Source of the DNA: Bacillota bacterium
Lineage (GTDB): Bacteria; Bacillota; UBA5301
Direction of reading: 5' to 3'
Assembly: GCA_017656135.1 (NCBI GenBank)
Contig: JACDOJ010000013.1
Location: 1-34,728, forward strand
Length of the DNA: 34,728 bases
Part shown: in pieces, positions 5,495-13,794 of the stretch
Layout: every line of letters begins with the position of its first letter
How positions within the stretch are numbered: position 1 is the first letter of the stretch
The notes under the pieces: model-generated
Database searches by the model: none
The model's input: the letters and a program-made list of their open reading frames with translations, nothing else
What the model was told of the DNA's origin: nothing
Position numbers and translations under genes: made by a program

Positions 5495-8127
5495 AGACAT
5501 GGCATGCTTATCCGGTGGAAAGGGTCTTCCAAGAGTTGGGGATTTCGCCGGAGGTCGGACTCACTCTAGAGCAAGTCCAAGAGCGCCAGAGACAGTACGG
5601 AGTTAACGAGTTAAAGGAGGCACCGCCGCGCTCTCTCTGGATTATGCTGGTGGAGCAGTTTACTGACTACCTGATTTTAATCCTCATCGGTGCTGCCTTG
5701 GTTTCCGCCTTTTTAGGAGAAATCCAGGACAGTGTGGTAATTATGATTATCGTGCTGATCAACGCCCTGCTCAGTGTGATTCAAGAGCGAAAAGCCGAAA
5801 ATGCCCTGGCTGCCTTAAAGGCCATGTCCGCACCTCAGGCCACAGTGAAACGAGGTGGCCGAATCCAGGAGATCCCTGCCAATCAGCTGGTTCCCGGGGA
5901 TATTATCTTTTTTGAGGCCGGAAAATATATCCCTGCCGATGCCCGGATTATCCACAGTGCCAATCTTCAGGTTCAAGAGGCGGCGCTAACCGGTGAATCG
6001 GTGCCGGTTGAGAAGACCACTGAACCGGTCCAGGCCGAGGCAGGGCTGGGGGACCGTACCAATATGGTCTTTATGGGCACTGTGGTTTCCTACGGTCGTG
6101 GCAGCGCAGTGGTAACCGGGACCGGGATGGAGACCGAGATCGGGAAGATCGCCGGGATGCTTCAAGAGGTGGAGACGGAGAGCACCCCCCTCCAGAGACG
6201 CCTGGATTCTTTCGGCAAACGCCTTGGACAGGCTATTCTGGGGATCGTGGTCTTCATCTTCATCGTAGGTGTTGTCAGAGGGTTTCCGGCCTTTGAGATG
6301 TTCATGACTGCGGTTAGTTTGGCGGTGGCGGCGATCCCAGAGGGGCTGCCGGCCATTGTCACCATCGTCTTGGCTTTAGGAGTTCAGAGAATGAGTATAC
6401 GCAATGCCATCATCCGGCGCCTCCCTGCTGTGGAAACCCTGGGGGCGGCTACGGTGATCTGCTCGGATAAGACCGGTACCCTGACCATGAACGACATGAC
6501 CGTACGCCAGCTGGTGGCCGGCCTCGAAAAAATCCCGTTGGACGAGGCGGATTTGACCGATTCCGGGCACCGTCTGCTCCTGGAGGCGGGTATGCTTTGC
6601 AATGACTCTGAGCCAGAGGAGGGCGGACGCTTCATCGGAGACCCCACAGAAACGGCTTTAGCCGCTGCCGGGGTCAAAGCGGGTCTGGATTTCCGGGAGC
6701 TTAAGGAGAAGCACCCCCGGCTTAAGGAGATACCCTTTGACTCAGAGCGGAAAAGGATGACCACTGTCCACCGCTGGCCGGAGGAGGAACTGTCGGCGGT
6801 GGTCAAAGGGGCCCCTGACACCGTCCTTCCCCACTGCACTCGGATTTATGATTCTGGAGAGGTTAGAGAGCTGACCCAGGCAGACCGGGAGAAAATCCAG
6901 GCCCTCAATGAGGAAATGGCCGGCCAGGCTTTGCGGGTTCTAGCCGTGGCTTACCGGCCGGATATCGACCCGGAGAGGGACGACTTAGAAGAGGATCTAA
7001 TCTACCTCGGTCTTCAGGGTATGATTGACCCGCCAAGGCCTGAGGCCCTGGAAGCGGTTAAGGTGGCCCAGAGAGCTGGGATCCGGACGATCATGATAAC
7101 CGGGGATCACCGCAGAACCGCCATGGCTATCGCCGATGAGCTGGGTATACTCAAAGGGCAGGAGATTGTTACCGGAGCCCAGTTGGAGGAGATGAGCGAT
7201 GAGGAGCTCGCCTCCCGGATTGATGGCATCAGTGTCTTTGCCCGGGTGGCTCCCCAACACAAGGTGCGAATTGTCAAGGCCCTCAAGAGCAGAGGAGAGA
7301 TTGTGGCCATGACCGGTGACGGAGTTAATGACGGTCCGGCTTTGAAGCACGCCGACATCGGTGCGGCCATGGGGAAAGTCGGCACCGATGTAGCCAAAGA
7401 GGCTTCAGACATGGTCTTGGCTGATGATAACTTCGCAACTATTGTGGCTGCGGTCAAAGAGGGACGGGTGATTTTTGAGAATATTCGCAAGGCCATTTAC
7501 TTTCTCTTGGCCTGCAACGCCGGAGAGGTCCTGTCCATTTTTGCCCCCATCATGTTGGGTTGGCGAGCGGTTCCCCTTTTGCCCATTCAAATTCTCTGGA
7601 TCAATTTGATCACCGACAGTTTCCCGGCCCTGGCCCTGGGAGTGGAACCTGCAGAGGATGGGTTGATGGAACGGCCTCCCAGGCCGGTTTCCGAAGGGCT
7701 ATTCAGGCCTGGTACCGGGTTCTTCCTGGGCCTGGCCGGAGTTTTCATCGGCGGCATTACCCTGGTGGCCTATTTCTCAGGTCTGAAGGACAGTTTGCTT
7801 GCCGCTCGGAGCATGGCCTTTGCCACTCTCTCCCTGGCCCAGCTCTTCTTCGTCTTCAACTTCCGGTCGTTGACCCAGCCCTTGACTGAGGTCGGACTTT
7901 TTGGCAACCCTAAACTGGTGTTGGGAGTAGGGGTTTCCATATTGCTTCAACTGATTGTCTTTATCCTGCCTCCCTTGAGGGAGATCTTTGGCCTTACGCT
8001 GCTCTCACCAGGTGAGGTGTGGACGGTGGTTTTTTTGGCAGGTGCGACCCTTCTCTTCGGCGAACTTGCTAAGAGGCTTTTGGTGATGAAACCTTCAGAG
8101 TATCTTCACAAGTCTCCGGTAAAGTAG
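5491..8127 (+). CDS. P-type Ca2+-transporting ATPase (PacL/SERCA-like, P2A)
   Basis: An 878-residue cation pump. In order: N-terminal actuator helices, actuator loop AALTGESVPVEK, M4 AIPEGLPAIV, the phosphorylation site DKTGTLT (Asp326), the nucleotide domain with KGAPD, the hinge TGDGVND (608-614), and six C-terminal helices. Of the SERCA Ca2+ ligands I can match PEGL (Glu309), NAGEV (Asn768, Glu771) and NLITD (Asn796, Thr799, Asp800). The M8 Glu908 position reads Gln (FATLSLAQLF), as in plasma-membrane pumps, which suggests one Ca2+ per cycle. It would export Ca2+, possibly Mn2+. The GTG start overlaps the endonuclease stop (GTGA). The response-regulator gene follows after 28 bases, which suggests co-transcription. 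Confidence 0.93.
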   Translation: MKTWHAYPVERVFQELGISPEVGLTLEQVQERQRQYGVNELKEAPPRSLWIMLVEQFTDYLILILIGAALVSAFLGEIQDSVVIMIIVLINALLSVIQERKAENALAALKAMSAPQATVKRGGRIQEIPANQLVPGDIIFFEAGKYIPADARIIHSANLQVQEAALTGESVPVEKTTEPVQAEAGLGDRTNMVFMGTVVSYGRGSAVVTGTGMETEIGKIAGMLQEVETESTPLQRRLDSFGKRLGQAILGIVVFIFIVGVVRGFPAFEMFMTAVSLAVAAIPEGLPAIVTIVLALGVQRMSIRNAIIRRLPAVETLGAATVICSDKTGTLTMNDMTVRQLVAGLEKIPLDEADLTDSGHRLLLEAGMLCNDSEPEEGGRFIGDPTETALAAAGVKAGLDFRELKEKHPRLKEIPFDSERKRMTTVHRWPEEELSAVVKGAPDTVLPHCTRIYDSGEVRELTQADREKIQALNEEMAGQALRVLAVAYRPDIDPERDDLEEDLIYLGLQGMIDPPRPEALEAVKVAQRAGIRTIMITGDHRRTAMAIADELGILKGQEIVTGAQLEEMSDEELASRIDGISVFARVAPQHKVRIVKALKSRGEIVAMTGDGVNDGPALKHADIGAAMGKVGTDVAKEASDMVLADDNFATIVAAVKEGRVIFENIRKAIYFLLACNAGEVLSIFAPIMLGWRAVPLLPIQILWINLITDSFPALALGVEPAEDGLMERPPRPVSEGLFRPGTGFFLGLAGVFIGGITLVAYFSGLKDSLLAARSMAFATLSLAQLFFVFNFRSLTQPLTEVGLFGNPKLVLGVGVSILLQLIVFILPPLREIFGLTLLSPGEVWTVVFLAGATLLFGELAKRLLVMKPSEYLHKSPVK

Positions 8128-8155
8128 AGGTGAAAAGGGGAGGGTTAGCGGCCTC

Positions 8156-8854
8156 ATGCCCTGTAAAGTCCTGGTGGTAGATGACGAAAAGAAAATTACC
8201 GAGGTGCTTAAAGCCTACCTCGAGAGCGAGGGCTACAGCGTTATTACAGCCTACACCGGCCTGGAGGCTCTGGATAAAGTGGCCTCAGAAGACCCGGATT
8301 TGATCATCTTGGACCTGATGCTCCCGGAGCTTTCCGGCGAGGAAGTCTGCGGGCGCCTTCGGGAGTTCAGTGAGGTGCCGATCATCATGTTGACCGCTAA
8401 GACCAGCGAAAGCGATCGCATCGGTGGCCTCAACTTAGGGGCTGACGATTACGTGATTAAGCCCTTCAGCCCTCGGGAGGTAGTGGCCAGGGTCAAAGCT
8501 GTCCTGCGCCGCACCGCTAAAACCAGATGCAGAGGGGGCAGGTTGAGTTTCAAGAACAAAGATTTGGAGATCGATTTGAACGGCCATGAAGTTTACAAAC
8601 GGGGAGAGCGGGTGAATCTCACCCCCACAGAATTTAAACTCTTGACTCTTCTGGCCCAGTCTCCAGGGCAGGTTTTCTCCCGGTCCGTTCTAACCGAGCG
8701 CCTTCAGGGCTACGATTACGAGGGGTACGACCGGACCATCGACGTTCACGTCAAGAACTTGCGCAAAAAGGTGGAGGATAACAGCCAGAAGCCTGAATAC
8801 ATCCTGACGGTCTACGGTGTCGGGTATAAGTTCGGAGTTGATCCCGATGAGTAA
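8156..8854 (+). CDS. OmpR/PhoB-type response regulator
   Basis: A 232-residue transcription factor. The receiver domain (residues 1-120) has the acidic pair Asp9-Asp10, phospho-acceptor Asp53 (LIILDLMLP), Thr in MLTAK and Lys in VIKPFSP. The C-terminal winged helix (about 130-230) has LTPTEFKLLTLLAQ and the recognition region DRTIDVHVKNLRKKVE, ending YGVGYKF, which is typical of PhoB/PhoP-like proteins. It overlaps the kinase gene by eight bases. The phased TTCACA-like repeats just after the kinase gene are of the sort such regulators bind as head-to-tail dimers, so local control is likely. The exact signal is unknown. Confidence 0.95.
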   Translation: MPCKVLVVDDEKKITEVLKAYLESEGYSVITAYTGLEALDKVASEDPDLIILDLMLPELSGEEVCGRLREFSEVPIIMLTAKTSESDRIGGLNLGADDYVIKPFSPREVVARVKAVLRRTAKTRCRGGRLSFKNKDLEIDLNGHEVYKRGERVNLTPTEFKLLTLLAQSPGQVFSRSVLTERLQGYDYEGYDRTIDVHVKNLRKKVEDNSQKPEYILTVYGVGYKFGVDPDE

Positions 8855-10259
8855 GAGACTTAAGGGATTGAAATTAGGCTTGCGGGCCAAAGTCTTACTG
8901 GTCGTCTTAGGAACAGCCCTGCTGACGTCGGGGCTTTTTGCTTTTGGTATTAATGCTGTGCTCAAAGAACGCTTTGACGTCTATTTGGACCGGTCCATCG
9001 AGCAGAGAAACGAGCGTATCGTCGAAGTGATCGAGGAGCTTTACGGCTATTACGGAGACTGGCGGGCGGTGGCGGAGCGCTTGGACAGTGTGGCACCTAC
9101 CATGAACACTGTCATCAGAGTACGGGATACTCGGGGTGTGTTGGTTTTAGACAGCTCCTCCGGTTACATGCACGGCTGGATGATGCGAGAGGGCATGATG
9201 GGCAGAATGTGGATGAGAGGTCGCTCTTGGGGCCAGACACCCGAAAACACTTACTCCTATCCTTTAGAGTACCGGGGGGAGCGCATTGGGACTGCTGAAA
9301 TCACTGTTATCGGAGTGAGCGGACGTCTCACCGAAGAGGACTTGGAGTTCAAAAATACTATCCAGGACGTTGTTACCACAGCATCGGTGACGGCAGGTTT
9401 GTTGGCCCTGGTGCTCAGTCTCATTTTTGCTCACCGGGTAACCAAACCGGTCCTGGACATGACTAAAGTTGCACAGGAGCTGCGGGCTGGAAGGTTCAGC
9501 GCCCGGGCCAGGGTCGGCCGCCAAGACGAATTGGGCACCCTGGCCAGGACTATCAATGACATGGCCAGGCGTCTGGAGGAAGTAGATAGGATGCGCAAGA
9601 AGTTCACTGCCGATGTGGCTCATGAACTGCGTACCCCGGTGACAACCATTCGCAGCTACATCGAGGGTTTTCAAGACGGGGTTTTGGAGCCTACTCCGGA
9701 GCGTTTAAAAGAGCTGGAGGAGGAGACGATAAGGCTTACTGATCTGATCACTGATCTACAGAGCCTGACCATGGTTGAGAGCGGCCGTTTAAAACCGGAG
9801 CTGACCTCTTTTGATTTAGCGGCTGAGATCAGAGGTTTGGTTCAGCGGATGACCCCTCTTTTTGCGGAAAAGGAGATCGCTTTCAGGTGGGACTTACCTG
9901 AGCGGTTGGTGGTCCAGGCCGACCGTAAGCTGCTTCTCAGGGCAGTGGGGAACTTGGTGAACAACGCCTTGAAGTACACTGACCCCGGCGGTGAGGTTAC
10001 TGTCCAGGCCAGGTTCCACGGCAAAGAGGTGGAGATTTCAGTGGCCGACACTGGCATCGGGATTCATGAGAAGGACTTGCCCTACGTTTTTGACCGGTTC
10101 TACCGGGCGGATCCCTCCCGGGCCAGGAGCACCGGAGGTAGCGGCATCGGACTCTCTCTGGTCAAAGAGATTGCCGAAGTCCACGGCGGACGGGTTTCTG
10201 TGGAAAGCGCCCCCGGTCAGGGGAGCGTGTTTACCCTGGTGATTCCCGCTAAAAAGTAA
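8847..10259 (+). CDS. Sensor histidine kinase with a methionine-rich sensor loop
   Basis: A 470-residue membrane kinase paired with the preceding regulator. Layout: TM1 about residues 15-38, extracytoplasmic sensor about 39-175, TM2 about 178-198, HAMP about 199-250, H-box FTADVAHELRTP (His259), N-box NLVNNALKY, then DTGIGI and GGSGIGLSLV ATP-binding boxes. ATG 8847 follows GGAG by nine bases, so the extra residues of the longer reading frame are not used. The sensor contains YMHGWMMREGMMGRMWM (107-123), with seven Met plus a His in 17 residues. This recalls Cu(I)/Ag(I)-binding Met motifs, but metal sensing is only an inference. Overall architecture is PhoR/BaeS-like. Confidence 0.94.
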   Translation: MSKRLKGLKLGLRAKVLLVVLGTALLTSGLFAFGINAVLKERFDVYLDRSIEQRNERIVEVIEELYGYYGDWRAVAERLDSVAPTMNTVIRVRDTRGVLVLDSSSGYMHGWMMREGMMGRMWMRGRSWGQTPENTYSYPLEYRGERIGTAEITVIGVSGRLTEEDLEFKNTIQDVVTTASVTAGLLALVLSLIFAHRVTKPVLDMTKVAQELRAGRFSARARVGRQDELGTLARTINDMARRLEEVDRMRKKFTADVAHELRTPVTTIRSYIEGFQDGVLEPTPERLKELEEETIRLTDLITDLQSLTMVESGRLKPELTSFDLAAEIRGLVQRMTPLFAEKEIAFRWDLPERLVVQADRKLLLRAVGNLVNNALKYTDPGGEVTVQARFHGKEVEISVADTGIGIHEKDLPYVFDRFYRADPSRARSTGGSGIGLSLVKEIAEVHGGRVSVESAPGQGSVFTLVIPAKK

Positions 10260-10261
10260 TC

Positions 10262-10316
10262 TTCACAACATCTTTACAACCAGCTTCACAATCTCTTCAC
10301 AGCTGCCGGTTATACT
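10262..10316 (+). promoter_or_regulatory. Promoter with four phased TTCACA-like repeats (PhoP/OmpR-type operator)
   Basis: TTCACA at 10262, TTTACA at 10273, TTCACA at 10285 and TTCACA at 10296 are spaced 11, 12 and 11 bases, about one helical turn. A -10 hexamer TATACT lies at 10311-10316. No good -35 hexamer exists; its place is taken by repeats three and four. This is the arrangement of PhoP-type activation (TT-x-ACA repeats with about five-base spacers). The array begins two bases after the kinase stop and drives the secreted-protein gene. Confidence 0.75.
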
Positions 10317-10349
10317 GAAGGCACAAAAACAAAGGAGGTTGTGAAACGG

Positions 10350-10745
10350 ATGAAAAAAGTGTTGGTAATGGCTTTGACCGTAGTTTTGGCTCTTGGTGTC
10401 GTGGTTCCGGCTTTCGCCTCTGAGAATGGTGATGCTCTGGTCAAGGCATACACCCAGAGGCTCGAGGCTCAGAAGGAGTACATCGACGCCTTGGTTGAGG
10501 CCGGTCAGTTGACCCAGGCTCAAGCCGATCTGATCAAGAAGAACATCGACATTCGCATCGAGTGGATCAACTCCGATGAGTTCGATCCTACCTACACCGC
10601 TCCCGGCTTTTGGGGTTGGGGTCGCCGCGGTGGTCGTTTTGCCGGTCCGATGAGGGGATTCGGCCCTATGATGGGCGGTTTCGGCCCCGGTTTTTGTGGC
10701 GGGGCCTGCTTCGGATACGGTGCTTTTCCCGCGCCGGTTCGGTAA
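10350..10745 (+). CDS. Secreted DUF2680-like small protein with Gly/Met/Cys-rich tail
   Basis: A 131-residue exported protein. Residues 1-24 are a signal peptide (KKVLVMALTVVLALG, cleavage near AFAS). Residues about 26-75 are a helical segment, YTQRLEAQKEYIDALVEAG then LTQAQADLIKKNID, resembling the DUF2680 helical repeat of Firmicute secreted proteins. The tail is extraordinary in composition: Gly, Phe, Trp and Arg, then GPMMGG and GFCGGACFG. ATG 10350 is chosen; the upstream GTG 10341 sits almost on top of the AAAGGAGG ribosome site. It is governed by the TTCACA-repeat promoter and followed by a strong terminator. The role is unknown; a target or accessory of the adjacent two-component system is likely. 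Confidence 0.8.
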   Translation: MKKVLVMALTVVLALGVVVPAFASENGDALVKAYTQRLEAQKEYIDALVEAGQLTQAQADLIKKNIDIRIEWINSDEFDPTYTAPGFWGWGRRGGRFAGPMRGFGPMMGGFGPGFCGGACFGYGAFPAPVR

Positions 10746-10762
10746 TCGAATACCAGTCTTCG

Positions 10763-10797
10763 CCACCCACCTTTCCGCCGAGGTGGGTGGTTTCATT
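10763..10797 (+). terminator. Intrinsic terminator after the secreted-protein gene
   Basis: CCACCCACCT (10763-10772) and AGGTGGGTGG (10781-10790) form a perfect 10-bp stem with an eight-base loop, followed by TTTCATTT. The U-tract is interrupted, so some read-through into the phosphate-symporter gene is possible. Confidence 0.85.
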
Positions 10798-10875
10798 TGG
10801 AGAAAGGATATTGCACCAATCTGCAGAAACACAATAAGGGTGCTAACTCAGACTACGGAAGATTTGAGGTAGAAT

Positions 10876-12504
10876 ATGGATACAGTCAAAATGATCTTCG
10901 ACTTTCTTGGCGGACTTGGTGTATTTCTTTTCGGCATGCGAGTGATGGGTGACGGCCTGCAGAAAGTGGCCGGGGATCGGATGCGGAGAGTGTTGGAGGT
11001 CCTGACTACCACAGCTTTCCGGGGCGTCATCGTCGGTGCGCTGGTTACAGCAATTATCCAGAGCAGCAGTGCTACCACGGTTATGCTGGTGGGCTTTGTG
11101 AATGCTGGGCTGATGACCTTGAAACAGGCCTTTGGGGTCATCATGGGAGCCAACATCGGTACCACTATGACCGCCCAGCTCATAGCCTTCAAGATCACCA
11201 AACTGGCCCTGGCCTTTGTCGGGGTCGGTTTTCTCATCAACCTTTTTGGCCGGCGCAAACTGCACAAGTATTTCGGACTGGTTCTCTTAGGCCTGGGTCT
11301 GCTCTTCATGGGTCTGGACTTTATGAGCGGGGCGATGAAACCCCTGCGGGGGAGCCAAGCTTTCATTGACCTTATGGCGACCTTCGGCAAGTATCCGCTG
11401 CTCGGGGTTTTGATAGGAGCCGCAATGACCAGCCTCATCCAGAGCAGCAGTGCCACAATCGCTATGCTCATGGCTGTGGCCAGTCAAGGTCTGATCTCTT
11501 TCGATGCCGCTTTGCCCATTCTCTTCGGTGATAACATCGGGACCTGTATTACGGCGGCTCTGGCCAGTATCGGGGTGAGTAAGGCAGCCAAGCGTACGGC
11601 GCTGGCCCATGTTCTATTCAATGTTTTCGGAGCGGCTCTCTTCATCCTCTTACTCCCTTGGTTTAAATCCTTCGTTCTGGCCATCTCCGGTGATGCTGAC
11701 GTTACTCGGCTCATCGCCAATGCCCACACCTCGTTTAACGTAATGAATACAATGATCTGGCTGTTTATGGTCAACTTGATGGTTAAGATAGTAACCAGGG
11801 TCATTCCTGGAGCTGAGGGTGAAATCTCCGGCCCGGTTTACCTGGACAAACACCTGTACAACACTCCTTCGGTAGCCTTGGGCCAGGCCACCAGGGAGTT
11901 GGTGAACATGGCTTCCTTAGCTTCTGAGATGATGGAGAAGGCTGAGACAGCCGTGGCTAATAAGGATATGAAGGCAGTCCAACGCATTTACGAGTTGGAG
12001 AATATGGTCAATCACTTCCAAAAAGAGATTACCATCTACCTGACTGAGCTTTCCCAAGGTTCTTTGACGGAGGAACAATCTGACCGCTTAACCAACCTGA
12101 TGCACGTGGTTAACGACATCGAACGGGTCGGAGACCACCTGGAAAACATCGCTGAATTGGCAGAGTTCAGGGTGGATTCCCGAATCGAGTTCTCCCAGCA
12201 GGCCTACCAGGAGCTAGCCGAGATCTTCACTTTGGTGAAAGGCACCTTCTCCGAGACCATCAAGGCTTTGGAAACCGATGATTATAACTTGGCACGCTCG
12301 GTTTTAGAGCGGGAGAATGAGACCGATGAGATGGAGAGGGAGCTCAGAAACAACCATATCTTCCGGCTCAATGAAGGATCGTGTATACCGAAAGCAGGTA
12401 TTATTTATCTGGACATTCTCAGCAACTTAGAGCGGGTTTCAGACCATGCTGCCAACATTGCCCAAGCGGTTTTGGACCGTGAAGGGGAAGTCGTTCTAAT
12501 CTGA
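10876..12504 (+). CDS. Na+/phosphate symporter with C-terminal PhoU-like domain (NptA/YjbB type)
   Basis: A 542-residue type II Na+/Pi cotransporter. The membrane part (1-315) holds two inverted-repeat copies of the signature: QSSSATT at Gln62 and QSSSAT at Gln189, each followed by GANIGTT or GDNIGTC. Residues about 335-540 form a helical PhoU-like domain containing two ERVGDH/ERVSDH metal-binding motifs (VVNDIERVGDHLENIAE; NLERVSDHAANIAQ). Family members move inorganic phosphate, in or out depending on gradients, and the PhoU part probably gates this. GAGGT precedes the ATG. It lies downstream of a PhoB-like regulator and operator array, which agrees with phosphate-linked control but does not prove it. 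Confidence 0.93.
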   Translation: MDTVKMIFDFLGGLGVFLFGMRVMGDGLQKVAGDRMRRVLEVLTTTAFRGVIVGALVTAIIQSSSATTVMLVGFVNAGLMTLKQAFGVIMGANIGTTMTAQLIAFKITKLALAFVGVGFLINLFGRRKLHKYFGLVLLGLGLLFMGLDFMSGAMKPLRGSQAFIDLMATFGKYPLLGVLIGAAMTSLIQSSSATIAMLMAVASQGLISFDAALPILFGDNIGTCITAALASIGVSKAAKRTALAHVLFNVFGAALFILLLPWFKSFVLAISGDADVTRLIANAHTSFNVMNTMIWLFMVNLMVKIVTRVIPGAEGEISGPVYLDKHLYNTPSVALGQATRELVNMASLASEMMEKAETAVANKDMKAVQRIYELENMVNHFQKEITIYLTELSQGSLTEEQSDRLTNLMHVVNDIERVGDHLENIAELAEFRVDSRIEFSQQAYQELAEIFTLVKGTFSETIKALETDDYNLARSVLERENETDEMERELRNNHIFRLNEGSCIPKAGIIYLDILSNLERVSDHAANIAQAVLDREGEVVLI

Positions 12505-12521
12505 GAAAGGAGATTCACTGG

Positions 12522-13091
12522 ATGGCCAAAGGCAAACAACATCACAAAGGCACAAGCCCTATGCGGAAGCTTCGCAACAGTCAAGGCATCATCATCTTTG
12601 TTGCTCTAGGTTTGGTTTTAGGTATGAGCGTTCTCTTCGTCGGTAGGGCTCCCCTGACGCCCTCCGGAGGAACCTCCTATACCGACACAGCCAGCCCTGG
12701 GTCAGTTACCGACCTGGTGAACAGGGGTAACGCGGCCTATGACAGCGAGAATTTTGCCGATGCCATTAAATATTACGAACAGGCTTTGGAGCAGAACCCG
12801 AACATGGTAGGGGTTCTGGCGGATCTGGGGACATCTTACTGGTATCTGGAGCCGCCGCAGCCCACTAAAGCGGTGGAACTTTATAACCGGGCCATTGCCT
12901 TGGAACCCACCTTCATCAATGCTCACTACAACAAGGGCCTCGTACTGTTCTACGGGTTAAATAAACCTCAGGAGGCTATTGAGGAGTGGGAGAAGGTTTT
13001 GGAGCTTGACCCACCCCAGAACTACATTGATACTATTAAAAACAAATTGATTCCCGCGGCCAAAGAGAAGTTGGCCAGTGTAGGAGAGTAG
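12522..13091 (+). CDS. Membrane-anchored TPR protein
   Basis: A 189-residue protein with a basic N-terminus (MAKGKQHHKG), a single membrane anchor at about residues 22-43 (IIIFVALGLVLGMSVLFVG), then an extracytoplasmic TPR domain. The repeats can be read as NRGNAAYDSENFADAIKYYE, LADLGTSYWYLEPPQPTKAV and YNKGLVLFYGLNKPQEAIEE, each with the Ala/Gly/Tyr pattern of TPR helices. There are no catalytic motifs. It follows the phosphate-symporter gene by 17 bases with AAAGGAG before the ATG, so it is probably in the same transcript. A scaffold role is likely; the partner is unknown. Confidence 0.85.
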   Translation: MAKGKQHHKGTSPMRKLRNSQGIIIFVALGLVLGMSVLFVGRAPLTPSGGTSYTDTASPGSVTDLVNRGNAAYDSENFADAIKYYEQALEQNPNMVGVLADLGTSYWYLEPPQPTKAVELYNRAIALEPTFINAHYNKGLVLFYGLNKPQEAIEEWEKVLELDPPQNYIDTIKNKLIPAAKEKLASVGE

Positions 13092-13113
13092 CGAGTACTA
13101 CGGGGGGCTCAGT

Positions 13114-13794
13114 GTGCTGGGAACAATCATTAATGTTGTCCTGATTTTTGCCGGCAGCCTTGCCGGCCTTTTCCTTAGGGGCCGCTTGCCAGAGCAGTAT
13201 GTGATGAGGGTGATGGAAGGAGTGGCCCTCATCATCCTGTTGTTAGGTCTGGACATGGCCATGACCGAAACCAACATCCTCTTGGTCTTGACTAGCCTGG
13301 TTATCGGGGGACTTCTTGGAGAGTACCTGCAAATCGAAGAGAGACTGCATAACTGGAGTCAGCGGGTGGAAAAGCGTTTTGCCACCAAGGGGGGAGACGG
13401 CTTCGCCCGGGGTTTCATCACCGCCAGCCTGCTCTTTGCCGTCGGACCTTTGGCTATCATGGGGGCTTTTGATGCCGGATTGAGAGCGGACTACACTATC
13501 CTTATTAACAAAGGTATCATCGACGGTGTGACTGCCGCGGCATTGGCCGCTAGTTTAGGCTGGGGGGTTGCTTTCTCCGGTGTGACCATTTTGGTCTATC
13601 AGGGCGCTCTCACCCTGCTGGCCTTCTATCTAAAAAACTTATTAAACGACCCCGCAGTGGCAGCTATGACTGCCACTGGGGGCCTGTTGATTGTGGCTTT
13701 GGGCCTGGGAATGCTGGAGATCAAAAAGATCAAGGTGGCCAACTTCTTGCCATCACTGTTTGTCGCGGTGTTTTTGGCCTTTTTCTGGGTCTAG
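13114..13794 (+). CDS. DUF554 (YdfK-like) integral membrane protein
   Basis: A 226-residue membrane protein of the DUF554 family: N-terminal [25 protein letters not shown], the [14 protein letters not shown] segment, the conserved [20 protein letters not shown] and [19 protein letters not shown], and a final hydrophobic helix [15 protein letters not shown]. Family members have about six or seven helices and unknown substrate. A GTG start is taken, preceded by the weak GGGGGG. The family-typical N-terminus supports it. The last stop codon overlaps the stop of the convergent glutamine synthetase gene within CTAG. Confidence 0.88.
   Translation: MLGTIINVVLIFAGSLAGLFLRGRLPEQYVMRVMEGVALIILLLGLDMAMTETNILLVLTSLVIGGLLGEYLQIEERLHNWSQRVEKRFATKGGDGFARGFITASLLFAVGPLAIMGAFDAGLRADYTILINKGIIDGVTAAALAASLGWGVAFSGVTILVYQGALTLLAFYLKNLLNDPAVAAMTATGGLLIVALGLGMLEIKKIKVANFLPSLFVAVFLAFFWV

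Noticed and set aside
8100-8156. Separate operator or terminator between the Ca2+-ATPase and regulator genes
   Set aside because: The 28-base gap contains only a GA-rich ribosome-site stretch. There is no hairpin and no TTCACA repeat.
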